Assembly: GCA_947683625.1 (NCBI GenBank)
Contig: CANTUR010000037.1
Location: forward strand, 1,798,001 to 1,862,000
DNA length: 64,000 nucleotides
From: Mallotus nudiflorus
Lineage: Eukaryota; Streptophyta; Magnoliopsida; Malpighiales; Euphorbiaceae
Direction of reading: 5' to 3'
The notes under the pieces are model-generated. The model had not been told where the DNA came from and did not search any database. It worked only from the letters and a program-made list of their open reading frames with translations. A program made the position numbers and the translations under genes. Each line of letters starts with the position of its first letter. The stretch's first letter is position 1. Below, piece after piece: positions 19,096-36,586 of this stretch.

Positions 19096-21040
19096 TGTAG
19101 ACACTGTCAGTTTGATCGGCCTGCAACGAAAGCCCGATGATGAGAAAGTTCGAGTTTTGAATGCAAGGGGAGCCTTAGACTTCTCTAAAATTGACTTTGA
19201 AAGCCCAAACACTAAGCTAAGCCCACAAAAATCATGTCCAAGCCCAAACACTAAGCTAAAGCCTAAGTTCATCGTCTCTTGACCCATGAGCCTTGGCATG
19301 GCCCAAGTGAAGAGGCGATTACCTCAACGAAGAGGCGTTGCCTCTTTACCCCAGGCATCAGTGAAGTGACGCCTCATCACACCCACTCTCTGTAGTATTA
19401 AATGCTATTAATGGCAATGGTTGGAAGTCCACATGCTGAGGTTTGGTCATTTTTGACATAAAAGAAAAGGGAAAAAGGTAGGAAAGAGCCTAAGGAATGA
19501 AAAAAGGCAATGAGGAGAGGGTAAGAATGAGTTTTTGGGAATTTAAAAAAGGAGAAAATAAGAGAGACTTTAAAAGAGAATGTGGGAAGCAAAAGAGGGA
19601 AGTTGGCTAATTATTAGAAAGAAACACTTGAAAGAAAAAAACATAGAGAAAGAGAAAGAAAAAGAAAGAAAGGAAGAAGAAAGGAGGAGACTTTGAGGAC
19701 TAAAGGACTTGATTCTTGAGAAGAAGAGAGAACCTCCTTGCATTCAAGGCCACCTCTCCATTAACCAAGCTCTGAGGGCTCAGTTAGGAGCATCAACTCG
19801 TCCAATATAGTGAGTCCCCTCATTTCTAAGTTTTAAACTCTTTACCTTCATTATAAGCATTGATTGGTTGCTCTTTGTGTGTTTTCTTGAATTATGTTAC
19901 TTATTTTAAGTTATAGAGAAGCATGGTTGCATGAGATATTGAATATTGACTGTTGGTGCTTGTATATTTGTGTCTGTTTTTCATTCATGTGCTTGATCAT
20001 TACGTTTCTTGGGATTTAAGAAATGTAGAGTGTTCTTGCCTTTGGTGAAGAGGCGACGTCTGTTCATAGAGGTGTCGCCCCTTCACGAAGAGGCGACAGA
20101 GGCATCGCCTCTTGGTCAAGAGGCAATGCCTCTTTGAAAAGGCATCACCCCTCTGACAAAACTCTACCTTTTATGCCTTAATTTTTTACTAGTATTTTGC
20201 ATGTTTAACATGATTTCCTTATTTAATTTGTTATATTTCTTACGATTATATATGATTCCTTTGTCGATCAATATTGTTTCTATGTTATTTTCCTTTTTTT
20301 GTTATTTAATGGATCATTTTATGAGTTTATGTTCATTTATTATTGTGAATATTATGTGTTGATGATTTATAGATATTATTCTTGTTATTGTATAGAATTA
20401 ATTTGTATGTGTCGTAGGACTATTTGGTGATTTTTAATCACTAGATGTTTGCTTTATTTATCATTTTTAGAGTTTTAATTTGTATAATTAATTAGTTTAT
20501 TTTTAGTTTATTGTTGGTTTAAATATGGTTTATTTTAGTATTTTTATATTTATTTTCACTAAAAGTTATAATCCTTAATCCCTCTCCCATTTTTATTTGG
20601 AATGAATGGTTGTAAATTATTTTTATTTATTTTATTTATTTATTTATGATTGAATGTCGGAGATTTAAGCCTGAAATGGGACTAATATGCAAATTGGGAA
20701 TAAAATCTTAAATTGGAAATCACTCGCGATTTGTATGTTAATAAGGGAATAATTTAATAATCAAAGGTAATAAAATACAAAACACAAATGGAGGCCAATC
20801 GCAAGGTTGAGTGGGCATTCCAAAAGCTTATACCTAGTTTTTGAACTCGATCTTTAATGACAGCTTCTGGGAACCTCCGTGGAATCCAGTTTTTGTATAG
20901 TGTGTCTCGAATTTTATCCGGGTGGTGACTCCATCTCCATTTTAGGCCCTAAGCCCACTATATATTTCCTAGTGAGCCCTGAGCTCACATAGTGCCGTTG
21001 TCGCCAACATTTGGGTGCACAACCAAAATTGCTGCCTATA
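19096..21040 (+). repeat. 5' LTR of Tat element
   Basis: 1945 bp, TGTAGACACTG start, CCTATA end (TATA for TACA). Aligns to 50646-52237 plus 59053-59369. It contains GAGGC-rich palindromes near 19300-19345 and 20047-20155. After it comes only 56 bp of internal sequence before the solo LTR; a primer-binding site could not be assigned. Confidence 0.85.
19300..20155. repeat. GAGGC palindrome clusters in Tat LTR
   Basis: Two clusters (19300-19345 and 20047-20155) of AGAGGC, three bases, GCCTCT. Perfect examples: 19331-19345 and 20119-20133. Similar clusters lie at 42110-42215 inside the element and at 51605-51680 in the 3' LTR. Confidence 0.65.
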
Positions 21041-21096
21041 GTGTCGACTCCACTGTGGATAGAGAAACTGATTCCAAGTGTTTTATAATTTATCAT

Positions 21097-24000
21097 TGTC
21101 ACGACCCAAACTAGGAGTCATGACCGGCGCTAGGAAACGGGAATTCTTTCGAATCCGGAACCCGTAGCAAGCCTAAGAAAATAAAATCATACAATAAATA
21201 AATAAAAGTACGACATAATTAAAATTTTTCTGAATCAATATATAAAATAAATACTCCAAATCCTTTTATAAATGAATACATATTCGTAAAATGTTCAAAT
21301 ACAAATTCTCAGAGTATTTAATATCAAAACAAAATAATACACTTCCAAAAATTATAACACTACTACTGCAGTTTCTAGAATACAATTCAAAGTTCAGAAT
21401 ATACATTTGCATAAAATAGCCGGGACTAAAGAACACCGGCGAGGAATTCTACAACTAAGGTCTGACGATATGGGATCTCCTGAAAAAAAATAATTGAGGG
21501 GGGTCAGACCTCACTGAGTGAATTATTATACTATATATACATGCAAACTAAACCATAACAATAAGGCATTCTTATATATATATATGTATATACACACATT
21601 TCACACGAATGCTAAACTCTGCTTTTATAAATATACTACATGTAGAAAACGTTTGATTAAATTCATGAAGGATCCATAGAACCTTAAGTAATAACAACCT
21701 CAAACAATCTCATCATCACTCTAGCCATACAGGCTCACTTGATTCCAAATAGAACACTTATTCCAATCTGGACAGCAGACTGACCCCAAGACACTAAGTC
21801 GATCGAGCTCCAACAGTCTGGCTGTCAGTGTGATTGGCCCCGAGACACTTGGTCAACCGAGCTCCAGCAATCACACTATCTATCACCTCACATCTCAATC
21901 AACCCAATAGATCATTCAATTCACTTATGGACAGTAGACTGGCCCCGAGACACTAAGTCAACCGAGCTCCAGCAGTCTGACTGTCAGTGTGATTGGCCCC
22001 GCAATCACACTATCTAACATACCATTAATCTTAGTCAAATCAATTAAATCAATTATAATCACCCAATTTTAACTCTCACTTAATCCTTATCTATCGTACT
22101 GGTACGTACACGGTCCTAGTGCTGCCTACTAGGAAGCACGTTCTATTGATATCCTTCACTTCAAATAAATAATTTATTATGAAAATAATTAATGTGAAAC
22201 GACATTCATAATAATAAAATCAACCATATATATATACCAAAAATATACCTAAATTACACCCAGTATATTTCGGGTATATATATATATATATATCAAATAA
22301 AATATGAAATAAACTAAAGATAAATCATTAATATGGTTAAAAACAATTTAAATGAGTAACAATAATATAACATGCATTTTCTTAAAAATATACTTAAATA
22401 TACAAAAGATATACCCTAAGTATATAAATCATTTAGTAAAACATTTATATATAAATATTCATTTAAATATGTGTTTAGGTTTAACATATATTCACAAATA
22501 TACTAAAAATAAACCTAATTATCTAGCATGCATATATCAAAAATAAACCCTAAATATACCACTAATGTGTTAGGTTTAATTTAATAATAAAACATGTATT
22601 TATTTGGAAACAAATCAAAATATACCAAAAATAAACTTAAAAATAATTTAAGTGTAGGTTTATAATATAACATGCAATTATTTAAGAATAAACATAAATT
22701 ATACTAATCATTTAATAAAATAATTATGGTTCGATGCACATTTAAATCATGTATAAATATTAAATTATAGCAAACATAAACCTAAATATCTAACATACAT
22801 ATATCAAAAATAAACTCCAAGTATACCAGTGATATATTAAATGTATATAGAAAATATACAAACATTTATATATCAAGATATACTAAAAATAGACCGAAAA
22901 TATACCAAATCATATTATAATTAAATTACTGTTTAAACATATAATGAGAATAAAAATCCTAAGTCATGCATCCTATATGCAATGCATATATATATAGTAT
23001 AATAACTCACATGTTAGCGCTCCATGAGACAAACTCAGCGGGCCTGATCCGTTAGGCTTTGGTCTCGGCGCAGCAAATGATTAGCTTTGAGCTTGATCAA
23101 GCTCAAAATCATCCTCCCCTCAACTCAAGGAGTCGACCAAGTCAGAGAAATCAAGCTCCCGCTGTCAAAAAGCCACCGGTAATCGTTGGACCATGCTACT
23201 ACCAACGCTGCTGCTCCGACGATCCTTACTGGTTCCAGCAGCTTCTGCAGCTCGTCCATGGTGGTGACAACGAGAAGAAGAGATAAGCAGATGATGGTGA
23301 TGGTGATTGAAGCCAAGGCAGCTCCGGCGTGACGATGGAAGAGGCATAGTAGCAGGGGAAGGTCGGGACATGCGGAAGGAAGAGAAAGAAAATGGATTCT
23401 AAAAGTTGTTTTGTATATATATATATATATATATTAAATCACAACCTTATAATATAATATAATAAACTTTAATTTAGTTTAATCCCCACCACAAATAATA
23501 CACACATATAATCTCACACTCTTATAATTACACATACATAAAAATAAACACATAGAATTATCATATATATAAAAATAACAATAATAAAAACCGTAATTAT
23601 TAAATAATTAATAATATAAATAACGTATATGTAATAAAATAAAAATACCATAGAAATAATAATGCACATAAAGTAGTGTTATTAAAATGACAATAAAAAT
23701 AATACTCATCCTAATGATAACACAACACGATTGCTATTAAATAAATAATATTTATGAAATAGTTTAATTATGCATTAATATAAATCAATAAAATAAAATA
23801 ATAGTGATGTTCTCAAAATATTAATAATACTTGAAGCGCGTAAGTTAATAAAATAAGGTTAGTACTTAAAAAAAAAAGAATATTAAGATAGCCATGCACT
23901 AAGTTAATGTTATTAAAATAATAGTATTCGAAAATAATAATCATACCTAATGGAATTTAGACGTCCAAAATAATAAATTCCAAATTACTATATTTATGTA

Positions 24001-24124
24001 GAAAATTCAATTAAATAGAAAATAATGACAATAATTCATAAAATAATTAAATATAACTTTTAAACTTTCTTAACACTGCATATCTCAATATTTAATAAAA
24101 TAATTTAAAACCAGGGTTATCACA
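21097..24124 (-). mobile_element. Solo LTR, Tekay-like, subfamily with duplicated stem-loops
   Basis: 3028 bp, TGTCACGACC to TATCACA, i.e. the reverse complement of a TGTGATAACC...GGTCGTGACA LTR, flanked by perfect ATCAT. No internal region, so it arose by LTR-LTR recombination. It has an extra partial copy of the paired stem-loops (21930-22015). Most of predicted intron 1 and part of the middle exon are missing, with a GC-rich block at 23080-23370. Closest to the LTR at 43093-49062. Confidence 0.9.
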
Positions 24125-24960
24125 ATCATCTTTGATTATTTCTTTATTTTCTTCATAAATTTTGTATTCACTACATGTTTTCACATGATACATTCCAAGT
24201 CCCAAATAAATTGATAATAATCTTTGCTTTGCTACCTGTGTTTCATTCAAACTTGGTAGTGAGGTATTTAATTATTGTCACTCATAGCACTACTTATTCG
24301 TGTCGCATGGACCCTTGAGTAGGGAGACGTAATGGATGTATATAGCTATAAGAGCCAAAGCTTATTACCCAAAACTCAACTCATATAATGACCTAACAAT
24401 TTTCACTAAGTTCTTTTTTCCAAATGCATATGTTTTATGCCATATGGTAATCCTCTAAATAAGGCCCAAGCCCATTACAAAATAAGCCTTGACAAGACGA
24501 CCCTTTCATGCCTATTATTAGCCCATTTCAAAGGGATCTTGACAAGGTGGGTCTTTGATATCATTCTTAGCCCATTTAAAATGGACTTTGGAATTATTTG
24601 AAGGAATTACCACCTATTTGTATCGTCTTAAGAGTTATCATGTATCCGTCGATTTTATTATCCCCTGTTGATAATAAAAACCCATAATAAAAATCCTAAG
24701 ACAAGGAACTCGTCGTTGAACATGTGTGTGGGAGAAATAAGGGTGGAGATACCATTTAAGAGCTTTTTATTTTTATCCTCTGATATGTGCATATATGTTT
24801 TTTTTTTCTTTTTACCAATAGGATTGCATATCATGCATACATGCCATACATGTGTTGACCCTCAATGGTTGCAAATATAGATCCATAAAAATCTATCAGT
24901 TAGAGATGATCTAATATCATCTATATAGTTAGAATTTGTAGAGAAATCAAGATAGCAGAA
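24125..24960 (+). other. Tat element leader, non-coding
   Basis: Internal Tat sequence resuming after the solo LTR; begins with the ATCAT repeat. It shows no recognisable gene. A primer-binding site and gag start could not be identified. Confidence 0.5.
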
Positions 24961-25211
24961 TTTGATGCTGAAGCCTTTAAGGAACAATTAAAAGCTGAAA
25001 TGGTCGAACAAAATAGGACAATCATGAGAGAAGTTATAAGGAAAATGATGGGTAAAGCTAGAGGGGAATCATTTATAGAAGAAGGTACCAATTACCCCTA
25101 CCAAAGAGCACTTGAACCTTTGATGATTGTTGAAAAGATGGATCTGTTTGAAATCTTCACTGAATATGTGGATGGTATCCAAAAGCCTGTTGTTGAAGAG
25201 CCCATAGTAGA
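24961..25211 (+). pseudogene. Tat gag-like remnant, left part
   Basis: Open frame rich in Glu and Lys, with EAFKEQLKAEMVEQNRTIMR, resembling the N-terminal coiled-coil-like start of Tat gag proteins. It stays open to the minus-strand element's left end. Because of the GTAGA duplication the frame continues beyond that insertion at 36861. No capsid core or zinc knuckle is visible, so much of gag is absent. Assignment rests on position and composition. Confidence 0.45.
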
Positions 25212-28514
<3,303 letters not shown>

Positions 28515-28568
28515 GTCTTCCCCCCTTACAAGAATTCATCCCCGAATTTCAGAAAGAAAATTACAAGA

Positions 28569-29891
28569 TCAAGAACGAAAGAGATACAGGTAAGAAGCTT
28601 GCATCTCAGCTTCAGTCTCCCAAGTACGCTCCTCAACTTTGTTGCTACGCCACAGAACCTTGACCATTGGAATCTGCTTCGATTGCAACTATCAAACTTG
28701 ATAGTCAACGATCGCTACAGGTTGTTCCATAAACGTTAAATTTTCACTCTCTTCTACACTGTCGGGCTGCAACACGTGTGAAGGGTCTGAGATATACTTC
28801 CTCAGCATCGAGATATGAAACACTGAATGCACCTGTGACATACTCGGAGGCAAAACCAATCGATATGCAATAGTCCCAACTCTCTCCAGAATCTCAAACG
28901 GTCCGATATATCTCGGTGCTAACATACCCTTCCTGCCAAATCTCATCACACCCTTCATCAGAGATACCTTCAGAAAAATAAAGTCTCCAACCTGAAACTC
29001 CACATCTCTGCACTTAGGGTCTGCATAGCTCTTCTGCGTGCTAATTGCGGTCTCTAATCTGTGCTTAATCACAGTGATTTTCTTTGCAGTATCCTGAACC
29101 ATCTCAGGTCCAGTCAAAGCTCTCTCACCAATCTCATCCCAACTCAGAGGGGATCTACACTTTCTTTCATACAACTCCTCATACGGTGCCATGCTAATTC
29201 TGCTATGGTAGCTGTTATTATATGCAAACTCAACAAGAGGCAAATGATCATCCCAGCTACCTCCCAAATCCAAGACACACATCCTTAACATATCTTTCAG
29301 TGCCTGGATCGTTCTCTCAGACTGACCATCTGTCTGAGGATGAAAAGCAGTACTGAAATCTAACATAGTGCCCATCGCTTCCTGTAACTTCTGCCAAAAG
29401 CGAGAGGTAAACATTGAACCTCTGTCTGATACAATGGACACAGGTACTCCATGAAGGCATACAATATGCTTCACATATAGCTTCGCCAATCTAGCTACAG
29501 AATAAGTGGCTTTCAGAGGCAAGAAATGTGCAGACTTTGTCAATCTGTCTACAATCACCCAGATGGAATCGTATCCATCCTTAGAACGAGGTAAACCAAC
29601 CATAAAATCCATAGCTATCCTTTCCCACTTCCATTCGAGAATAGGAAGAGGCTGAAGCTTCCCAGAAGGCTTTTGATGTTCAACTTTCACTTGCTGACAT
29701 GTCAGACACTTAACAACATAATCATCGACATCCTTCTTCAGTTTATCCCACAAGTACAAGTCTCTGATACTGTGGTACATCTTAGTAACACCCGGATGTA
29801 CGCTATAGGTTGTAGAATGTGCTTCCTTTAGGATCTCTTCTCTCAAATCATCCACATCAGGAACACATACTCTACCACTGATCCATAACAC
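28569..29891 (-). pseudogene. pol: Element 3 integrase and chromodomain part
   Basis: Same single frame as the rest of its gag-pol. It keeps the CLTCQQ zinc-finger part, AMDFMVGL, SDRGSMFTSRFW and DGQSERTIQALKDMLR, i.e. the integrase D, D, E residues, and VHSVFHISMLRKY. A TGA just after the IVDYQV motif (near 28689) cuts off the chromodomain, which is still readable to a final TGA at 28569-28571. The stop replaces a CGA codon in element 1. Confidence 0.9.
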
Positions 29892-31436
29892 ACCATCATC
29901 ATCGAGTGTGAAATCAGTGAGCTTCCCTGATCGAACATTCTCTTCAAGCTCTTCTAGAATAGGATCTCAGCTCTAAGCTGCTTTAATCCTATCCCTCAGT
30001 ACAGATTGCACCTTAAATTGAGCTAGCAGTCCACTTGACCTATTGATCTTCATCATCAGACCTTGATCTACCAACAGATGCAACTTTTGGATCAACGGTC
30101 TCCTCTTAACACTGATGTGAGCAAGACTACCTAAGGACTTTCTACTCAAGGCATCTGCTACCATGTTAGCCTTGCCCGGATGATATAAAATCTCATAGTC
30201 ATAATCCTTTAACAATTCCAACCATCTCCTCTACCTCAGATTCAGATCCCTCTGCTGGAAAATGTACTTAAGGCTCTTGTGATCAGTAAATATCTCACAA
30301 GTTACCCCGTACAGATAATGTCTCCAAACCTTCAGAGCAAAGATCATTGCAGCCATCTCAAGGTCATGTGTAGGATAGTTCTGCTCATGCTTCTTCAACT
30401 GCCTCGAAGCATAGGCTATCACTCTACCATTCTGCATCAACACACAACCAAGGCCAACTCTAGAGACATCACAATAAATTGTGAACTTGTCCACACTATT
30501 AGGCAAAGCTAACACTGGGGCTGTGGTCAACTTCTCCTTTAATAACTGGAAACTATTCTCATAAGCTTCTGACCACTCGAATCTAACATTCTTTTGAGTC
30601 AAGCGAGTTATAGGGGCTGTAATTCTGGAAAAATCCTGCACAAACCGCCTATAATACCCGGCTAAACCTAGAAAACTTTGAATCTCAGTAATAGAAGTCG
30701 GTCTAGGCCACTCAGACACTGCTTCAATCTTTTATGGATCAACCTGGATACCTTCTTTAGACACCACGTGTCCAAGAAAAGAAACATTCTCCATCCAAAA
30801 ATCACACGTTGAGAATTTAGCATAAAGCTGATGATCTCTCAGTGTTTGTAGTATAATCCTTAAGTAATATACATGTTCCTCCATACTCCTTGAATATACC
30901 AGTATATCATCAATGAAGACTACCACAAACTAATCCACATACTGTCTGAATACCTTGTTCATCAGGTCCATAAAAGCTGCTGGTGCATTAGTCAAACCAA
31001 AAGACATCACCAGAAACTCATAAGGGTTATATCGCGTGTGGAATGTCGTTTTAGGAATATCAGCTTCACTAATCCACAGCTGATGATAACCCGACCTCAG
31101 ATCAATCTTGGAAAAGAACTGTGCACCCTGTAGCTGATCAAACAAGTCATCTATCCTCAGGAGAGGATACTTATTCTTCACTGTCACCTTGTTCAACTCT
31201 CTATAGTCAATGCATAGTCTCAGGGTACCATCCTTCTTCTTCACAAACAGGACTGGTGCACCCCAAGGAGAAACACTGGGTCTGATAAAACCCGTATCCA
31301 ATAACTCCTGTAACTGCTCCTTCAACTCTTTCAACTCTGCAGGAGCCATTCTATAGGGTGGCATAGATATAGGAGTAGTACTTGGAACCATATCTATACA
31401 GAACTCAATCTCTCTATGAGGTGGTAAACCTGGCAA
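29892..31436 (-). pseudogene. pol: Element 3 reverse transcriptase and RNase H part
   Basis: In order on the minus strand: LPPHREIEF, LRLCIDYRELNK, FSKIDLRSGYHQ, FIDDILVYS with both catalytic aspartates, then RNase H with LEMAAMIFALKVWRH and FTDHKSLKYI. Stops near 30927, 30730, 30228 and 29970 and a stop-rich stretch before the integrase start interrupt it, but all blocks remain in one frame. Confidence 0.9.
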
Positions 31437-33314
31437 CTCCTAAGGAAAAACATCAGGAAACTCACAGGCAACAGGAACATCTGTGAGTGACAACTTCCCC
31501 ACTGAAGTATCTCTGACCAATGCCAAATATCCTTGACATCCTTTCCTCAAAAACTTCTTAGCCGTAATAGCAGAAATAAGATTCTGAGGTGCTGAACTCC
31601 TATCATCCATAAACTTAAATTCTTCTTCATCAGGAATTCTAAAAGTCACCTCTTTATTCTAATAATTTACCACGACATAGTGCTAAGATAACCAGTCCAT
31701 ACCCATAATAACGTCAAACTCCATCACATCTAACAGAATCAAATCAGCGGATAATTCTCTACCTCCCGCAAGAACTGTACAACTAGAAAGAACAATATTG
31801 GTGTCCAAGGAATCACTCAGAGGAGTGGCAACGGACAAAGGAAAAGCCATCCTTTAAGCTTGCCAACAAGACTTGGAAGCAAAAATGGGAGAAACAAACG
31901 AATGCGTGGCACCCAGATCAAACAAAACCCATGCATCCAGGTAACAGACAAAAACAATACCTGCCACGACTGCATTGGATGCCTGAGCATCCTGCTGAGT
32001 AAGGTGGAAGACTCTGGCCTATCCTCGACCTCCCTACTGACTGGTAGAAGCTTGGCCAACACCTCTGGCACCTCCTCTAGTACCTCTACCACGACTCTGC
32101 TATGGAACAAGCTGAGTGGAACTCTGATGCTGGGCTGGCGGCAACTGAAATGGTATAGGTACAACACTAGCAATCAACTGCTATGGAAATCATGGAATCT
32201 GCGACTGCTGATACTCTGAGTAAGGACACGATCTGGCATAATGTCCTGTCTGCCCGCATCTGAAGCATGTCAGTGGTGTCAGGTAACACGGTCCTTGATG
32301 GACTCTACCGCAGGTCTAGCAATCACTGGCAGCTGATCCAGAACCATGACCACTGCTGCTGCTCGAAGCACCTGACCCGAATCTGAATGGTCTACGCTGA
32401 CCTCCACGGCCATGTCTACTGCTCTGATGCACTCGCTGCTGCTGCCTCTGACTCTGCTGAGTCGGACCTCGCTGCTGACTACTCGAACCAACATGAAAAC
32501 TCGAATACGGAGTAGTATACAATCCACTCAACTGAACTCCCAGCTGCTAGTAATCAGGCATCGCTCCCTGCCTAACTAGCCTCAGCTCAATCTACTTGGC
32601 CAACTCAATCACAGACTCCAGAGTAAGGCCTACTGTAGGCATACCAACAAATACTGAACCTAATCCGGTGACGTAGGTAGTAACTGCGAAATATTGATCT
32701 CGCATCAGATCCTCTGCATATCTACCCAACTGGAGAAACTCTTGGGTGTACTCCTCTACTGATCAATCACCATGAGAAATGCTAGTCAAACGGAGATAAT
32801 AGCTCATACGGAGAGGCTCTGGGCAGAATCTCCTCATAAACCATTCGCTGAACTGAGCCTAAGTCATCGTCATCATATAGGGCTGAATCATCTGAATAAA
32901 CCAGTCTAGAGCTGGTCCCTCGACAGACAGCTCGACGATCATAATCCGCTGGTACTTGGTATGAGCAGTCCGAGTTCTAGTCTCAATCGTATACAAAAAG
33001 TCTAACGAATCAAAAGTCCCATCGAAGGCGATCCTGCCAACTCTGGCATAAAATAGAGTTGCCTCAGGGTCAGACATACCCTGCTGATAAGCAGGCTGAA
33101 CAACTGGAGGCACAGGAACATCCTCAAACTCAGGCTCTACAGGCTCCTCGTCTTGTAACTCTCTCAGCCTTTGGTGACCTGTCACTCCTCGAGGTCTACC
33201 TCTGCCACGACCTCTACGTCTAACTAGCTGCTCAGGAGGTAAAACTTCATCTTGAAAAGACTCGTTATCCTCGGCCTCAATGACCGGTGGAGCGACACGC
33301 GCTCACCTCCTTAT
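31437..33314 (-). pseudogene. gag: Element 3 gag and protease part
   Basis: The place of the element 1 start codon reads ATA (33314-33312), so the start is lost. The gag body matches element 1 with a CAG kept where element 1 has its first stop. In-frame stops include a TGA near 32762 (CGA in element 1), TAG at 32183-32181 and TGA at 32192-32190; the last is at the same codon as the TGA at 4131 in element 1. The protease triplet is D-L-G (codons at 31919-31911) instead of D-S/T-G. Confidence 0.85.
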
Positions 33315-33493
33315 TCTGAAAAGACAGTAAAATGATTCAGACAAAATAGACAATGGAAGAATAATGCAGAAAGCTAATGCAAGGAATACTTATCAAGACG
33401 TACTTGAACCTAATTCACTACAATAGTGTAACAGAAACACAACTTTGAAAACTAGGGCCACGACTCACACAACTAAGCCCTGACACAGAACTC

Positions 33494-33510
33494 CGCTTTG
33501 ATACCAACTT
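33494..33510 (-). other. Primer-binding site of element 3
   Basis: On the minus strand directly after the 5' LTR: TTGGTATCAAAGC, a single copy with one change from TGGTATCAGAGC. Compare the three copies in element 1. Confidence 0.75.
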
Positions 33511-36272
33511 TGTCACGACCCAAAACAGGTGCCATGACCGGCGCTAGGAAATGGGAATTCTTTCGAATCCGGAACCCGTAACAAGCCTAAAATAAAATAA
33601 AACATGCAATAGAAATAATAACAACACATTTAAGTAAGATATTATGCAGCGGAATAAAATCATAAATATCAAAATAATATTTCCACCAAATGAGATTAAA
33701 TCAAATCCTCATCTCATATATAAATAAACTTTTAATACAAATTCAATTCAAATATTTAAAGTACATATCTCATACAAATATAATACAATAATCTCACAAT
33801 CGACCATAACTACTGCAGTGTCTAGATTAATAAAATAAAACTCAAGTGAGCAGTTTACATAATAAAGTGGGGGCGGAAGAAATCCGACGTACAGGCCTGC
33901 TACTGAGGTATGATGAAGAGGACTCTCTTGAAAAATAGTCAACGGAGGGGAGTCAGACCTTATTAAGTGAATTACTATAATATATATACATGCATACTAA
34001 ATGCCAATGCACACAGTCAAAAGTATATATAATATGTATATATACAAGCAAATACACACAGATGCAATAAAATTATTTTTATATATTTATTGAAAATCAC
34101 TATTATGAAGGATCAAATAGAACCCTATAAAATCGCATCCTCAAAATAGTGTTAAATAACACTCTAGCCACACTAGCTCACTTATTCCAAATATATTCAC
34201 TTATTCCATTTGGACAGTAGACTGGCCCCGAGACACTAAGTCAATCGAGCTCCAGTAGTCAGACTGTTAGTGTGATTGGCCCCGAGACACTTGGTCAACC
34301 GAGCTCCAGCAATCACACTCCCAAATCATATCTCACACATCAAATAATCATATCCAATCAATATCTACAAGTGGTTAGTAATATAGCCTAAATGCTATCA
34401 GCGTACTGGTACATACTCGGTCCTAGTGCTGCCCACTAGGTAGCACGTTCTATTGATATCCTTCATTGAAATATAAAACATACATTCATAAAAATAAATG
34501 ATGTATGAATTTAAATAAAATAGCAACAATAACCATATATATACTAGAAATATACCAAAAGTAAACCAGGTATATTTCGAGTATTTATACGTCAAATAAA
34601 TCCAATAAAATTACAAAATAAACTAGAAATATATTCAAAAACATTTTAAACATAATTCATCAATAAAACATGCATATAGTTTAAAATATACCAATAACAA
34701 ACCAAAAATAAACTAAAAGTAAACTAAAAATAAACTTAAGTACTAATTAAACCATTATGCATTTTTAGTCAAAATAAAACATAGATTTCTAAATCATGCA
34801 CCCTAGAGCATATATATATAAAATAGCAACTCACAAATTATTGCGCTCCTCGATATGGATTCGATGGGCCTGGTCCACTAGGCCTCGGTCTCAGCGCAAC
34901 TAAACAAATAGATAACGATGGGAATCAGAATAAATCCCACAGAAGTTCTAAAAACTCGATCTAGAATACTAGAGACATAATTAAATTAGAATTTGACCGG
35001 ACATCATGTTTTACTAGAATTCTACCGAAAATCTGGCAGAACCTCCCTTGTAAAACGGACATCTCTTTACTCAAAGAGTAGAGCCGGTCTTGCAAAGAAA
35101 CACACTTCAAAAATAAACACAGAATTACAACCACAATCTCTCGGTCGGACTCCAAACTACAAATTACCGACCGAGGTCCACAATTTATAGAGTATTTACA
35201 AAATACCCAAAATGCCCTTATATAATAAAAATACATTTTATCTGTAGAAATTACGTAATTAACCTTAAAATACAGTAAAAACCAATAAAAATTCATTTTA
35301 TTAGAAAAATCGTATATTATATATATAATTGAAAATAATTTATGAAAAATAGTTTTAATTAGTTAAAAATACTAAATAATTTGTAGAAATCATTTTTATA
35401 CCCTAAATAACTATTAAAACCAATTTAATTACATTTTTAGCCAATTTAGGCTAAAATTACCAAAACACCCCTATATATATAAATATACTAAAATTAATCC
35501 AAAAATTCACCAAAAATAATATAATTGCACAAAATTAATTTTCTCAACATATATTTCAATAATATCAATAAATATACTCAATTAACCAATTAATTTCAAT
35601 TAAACACATAATTAACCCTATTTTATCAAAATTACATAAACTAAATAAATTCAAAATAAATACATAAAAATTCAAAAAAATTCCAAATAAATTTCTATAA
35701 TTCATTTTAACACCTATAATTACATAAAACACAATTTTATAATTAATTTAATTAATTTTCAAAAATTTGAAAATATTAATAAAATAATAAAAAGATACCC
35801 AAAAATCAAAATAAATTCCAAAAATTCACACATGAAGATTATTCTAAGGGGAGCAACTTTTGTGAAGGAATTTTTCATGAATCACAAATAAAAGCTTAAA
35901 AAAAAATTCAAAAATCCAATATGGCCGAAATTGAAAAATTGACAAAAATCTTACCAAATGAAGTTTTAAGCTTAAAGGAAGCTTAGAATCATCTTCTATG
36001 GCCTCAGAGGAGTTCAACGGCACCGAAATGATGAGTTTTGATGGTCGAAATCGTGAGGTGTGGAGGAAGAGACCAACTCTCGGCCAAATCAAGTTTCTCG
36101 GCTTCACCGGCGCCAGAGAGGATGGAAGAGAGTGGCGGAGCTGCTGGAGGAAGAGGGTGGACATCCGAGAGGCACAGCGAAGGTAATCAGCCGAAGTTGC
36201 AGTGGGATGGGGGAGAGGTGGCATTGGGAGGAAGAAGAAGGAGGGGGAGGGTATGAGTTGTAAATTTTACAA

Positions 36273-36311
<39 letters not shown>

Positions 36312-36399
36312 CTCTAATAATTTATATTAAAATATATTAATATAATATTTACAAAAATCACACACCACATATATAAAAAATCAACTTAATATTATATAC

Positions 36400-36459
<60 letters not shown>

Positions 36460-36542
36460 CACACATTAACTTAATACAACTATATAATAAATGCATTCAA
36501 AATTAAAATAATTATTAAACCCTAAAATATTTAAATATAAGA

Positions 36543-36586
<44 letters not shown>

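Noticed and set aside
21770..22015. CRISPR-like array from repeated ~45-bp units
   Set aside because: The units are stem-loop pairs of an LTR, too few, irregular in spacing and in a plant genome.
23059..23371. Coding gene in the GC-rich part of the solo LTR
   Set aside because: It occupies the place of the LTR first island, overlaps frames on both strands and has no recognisable domain.
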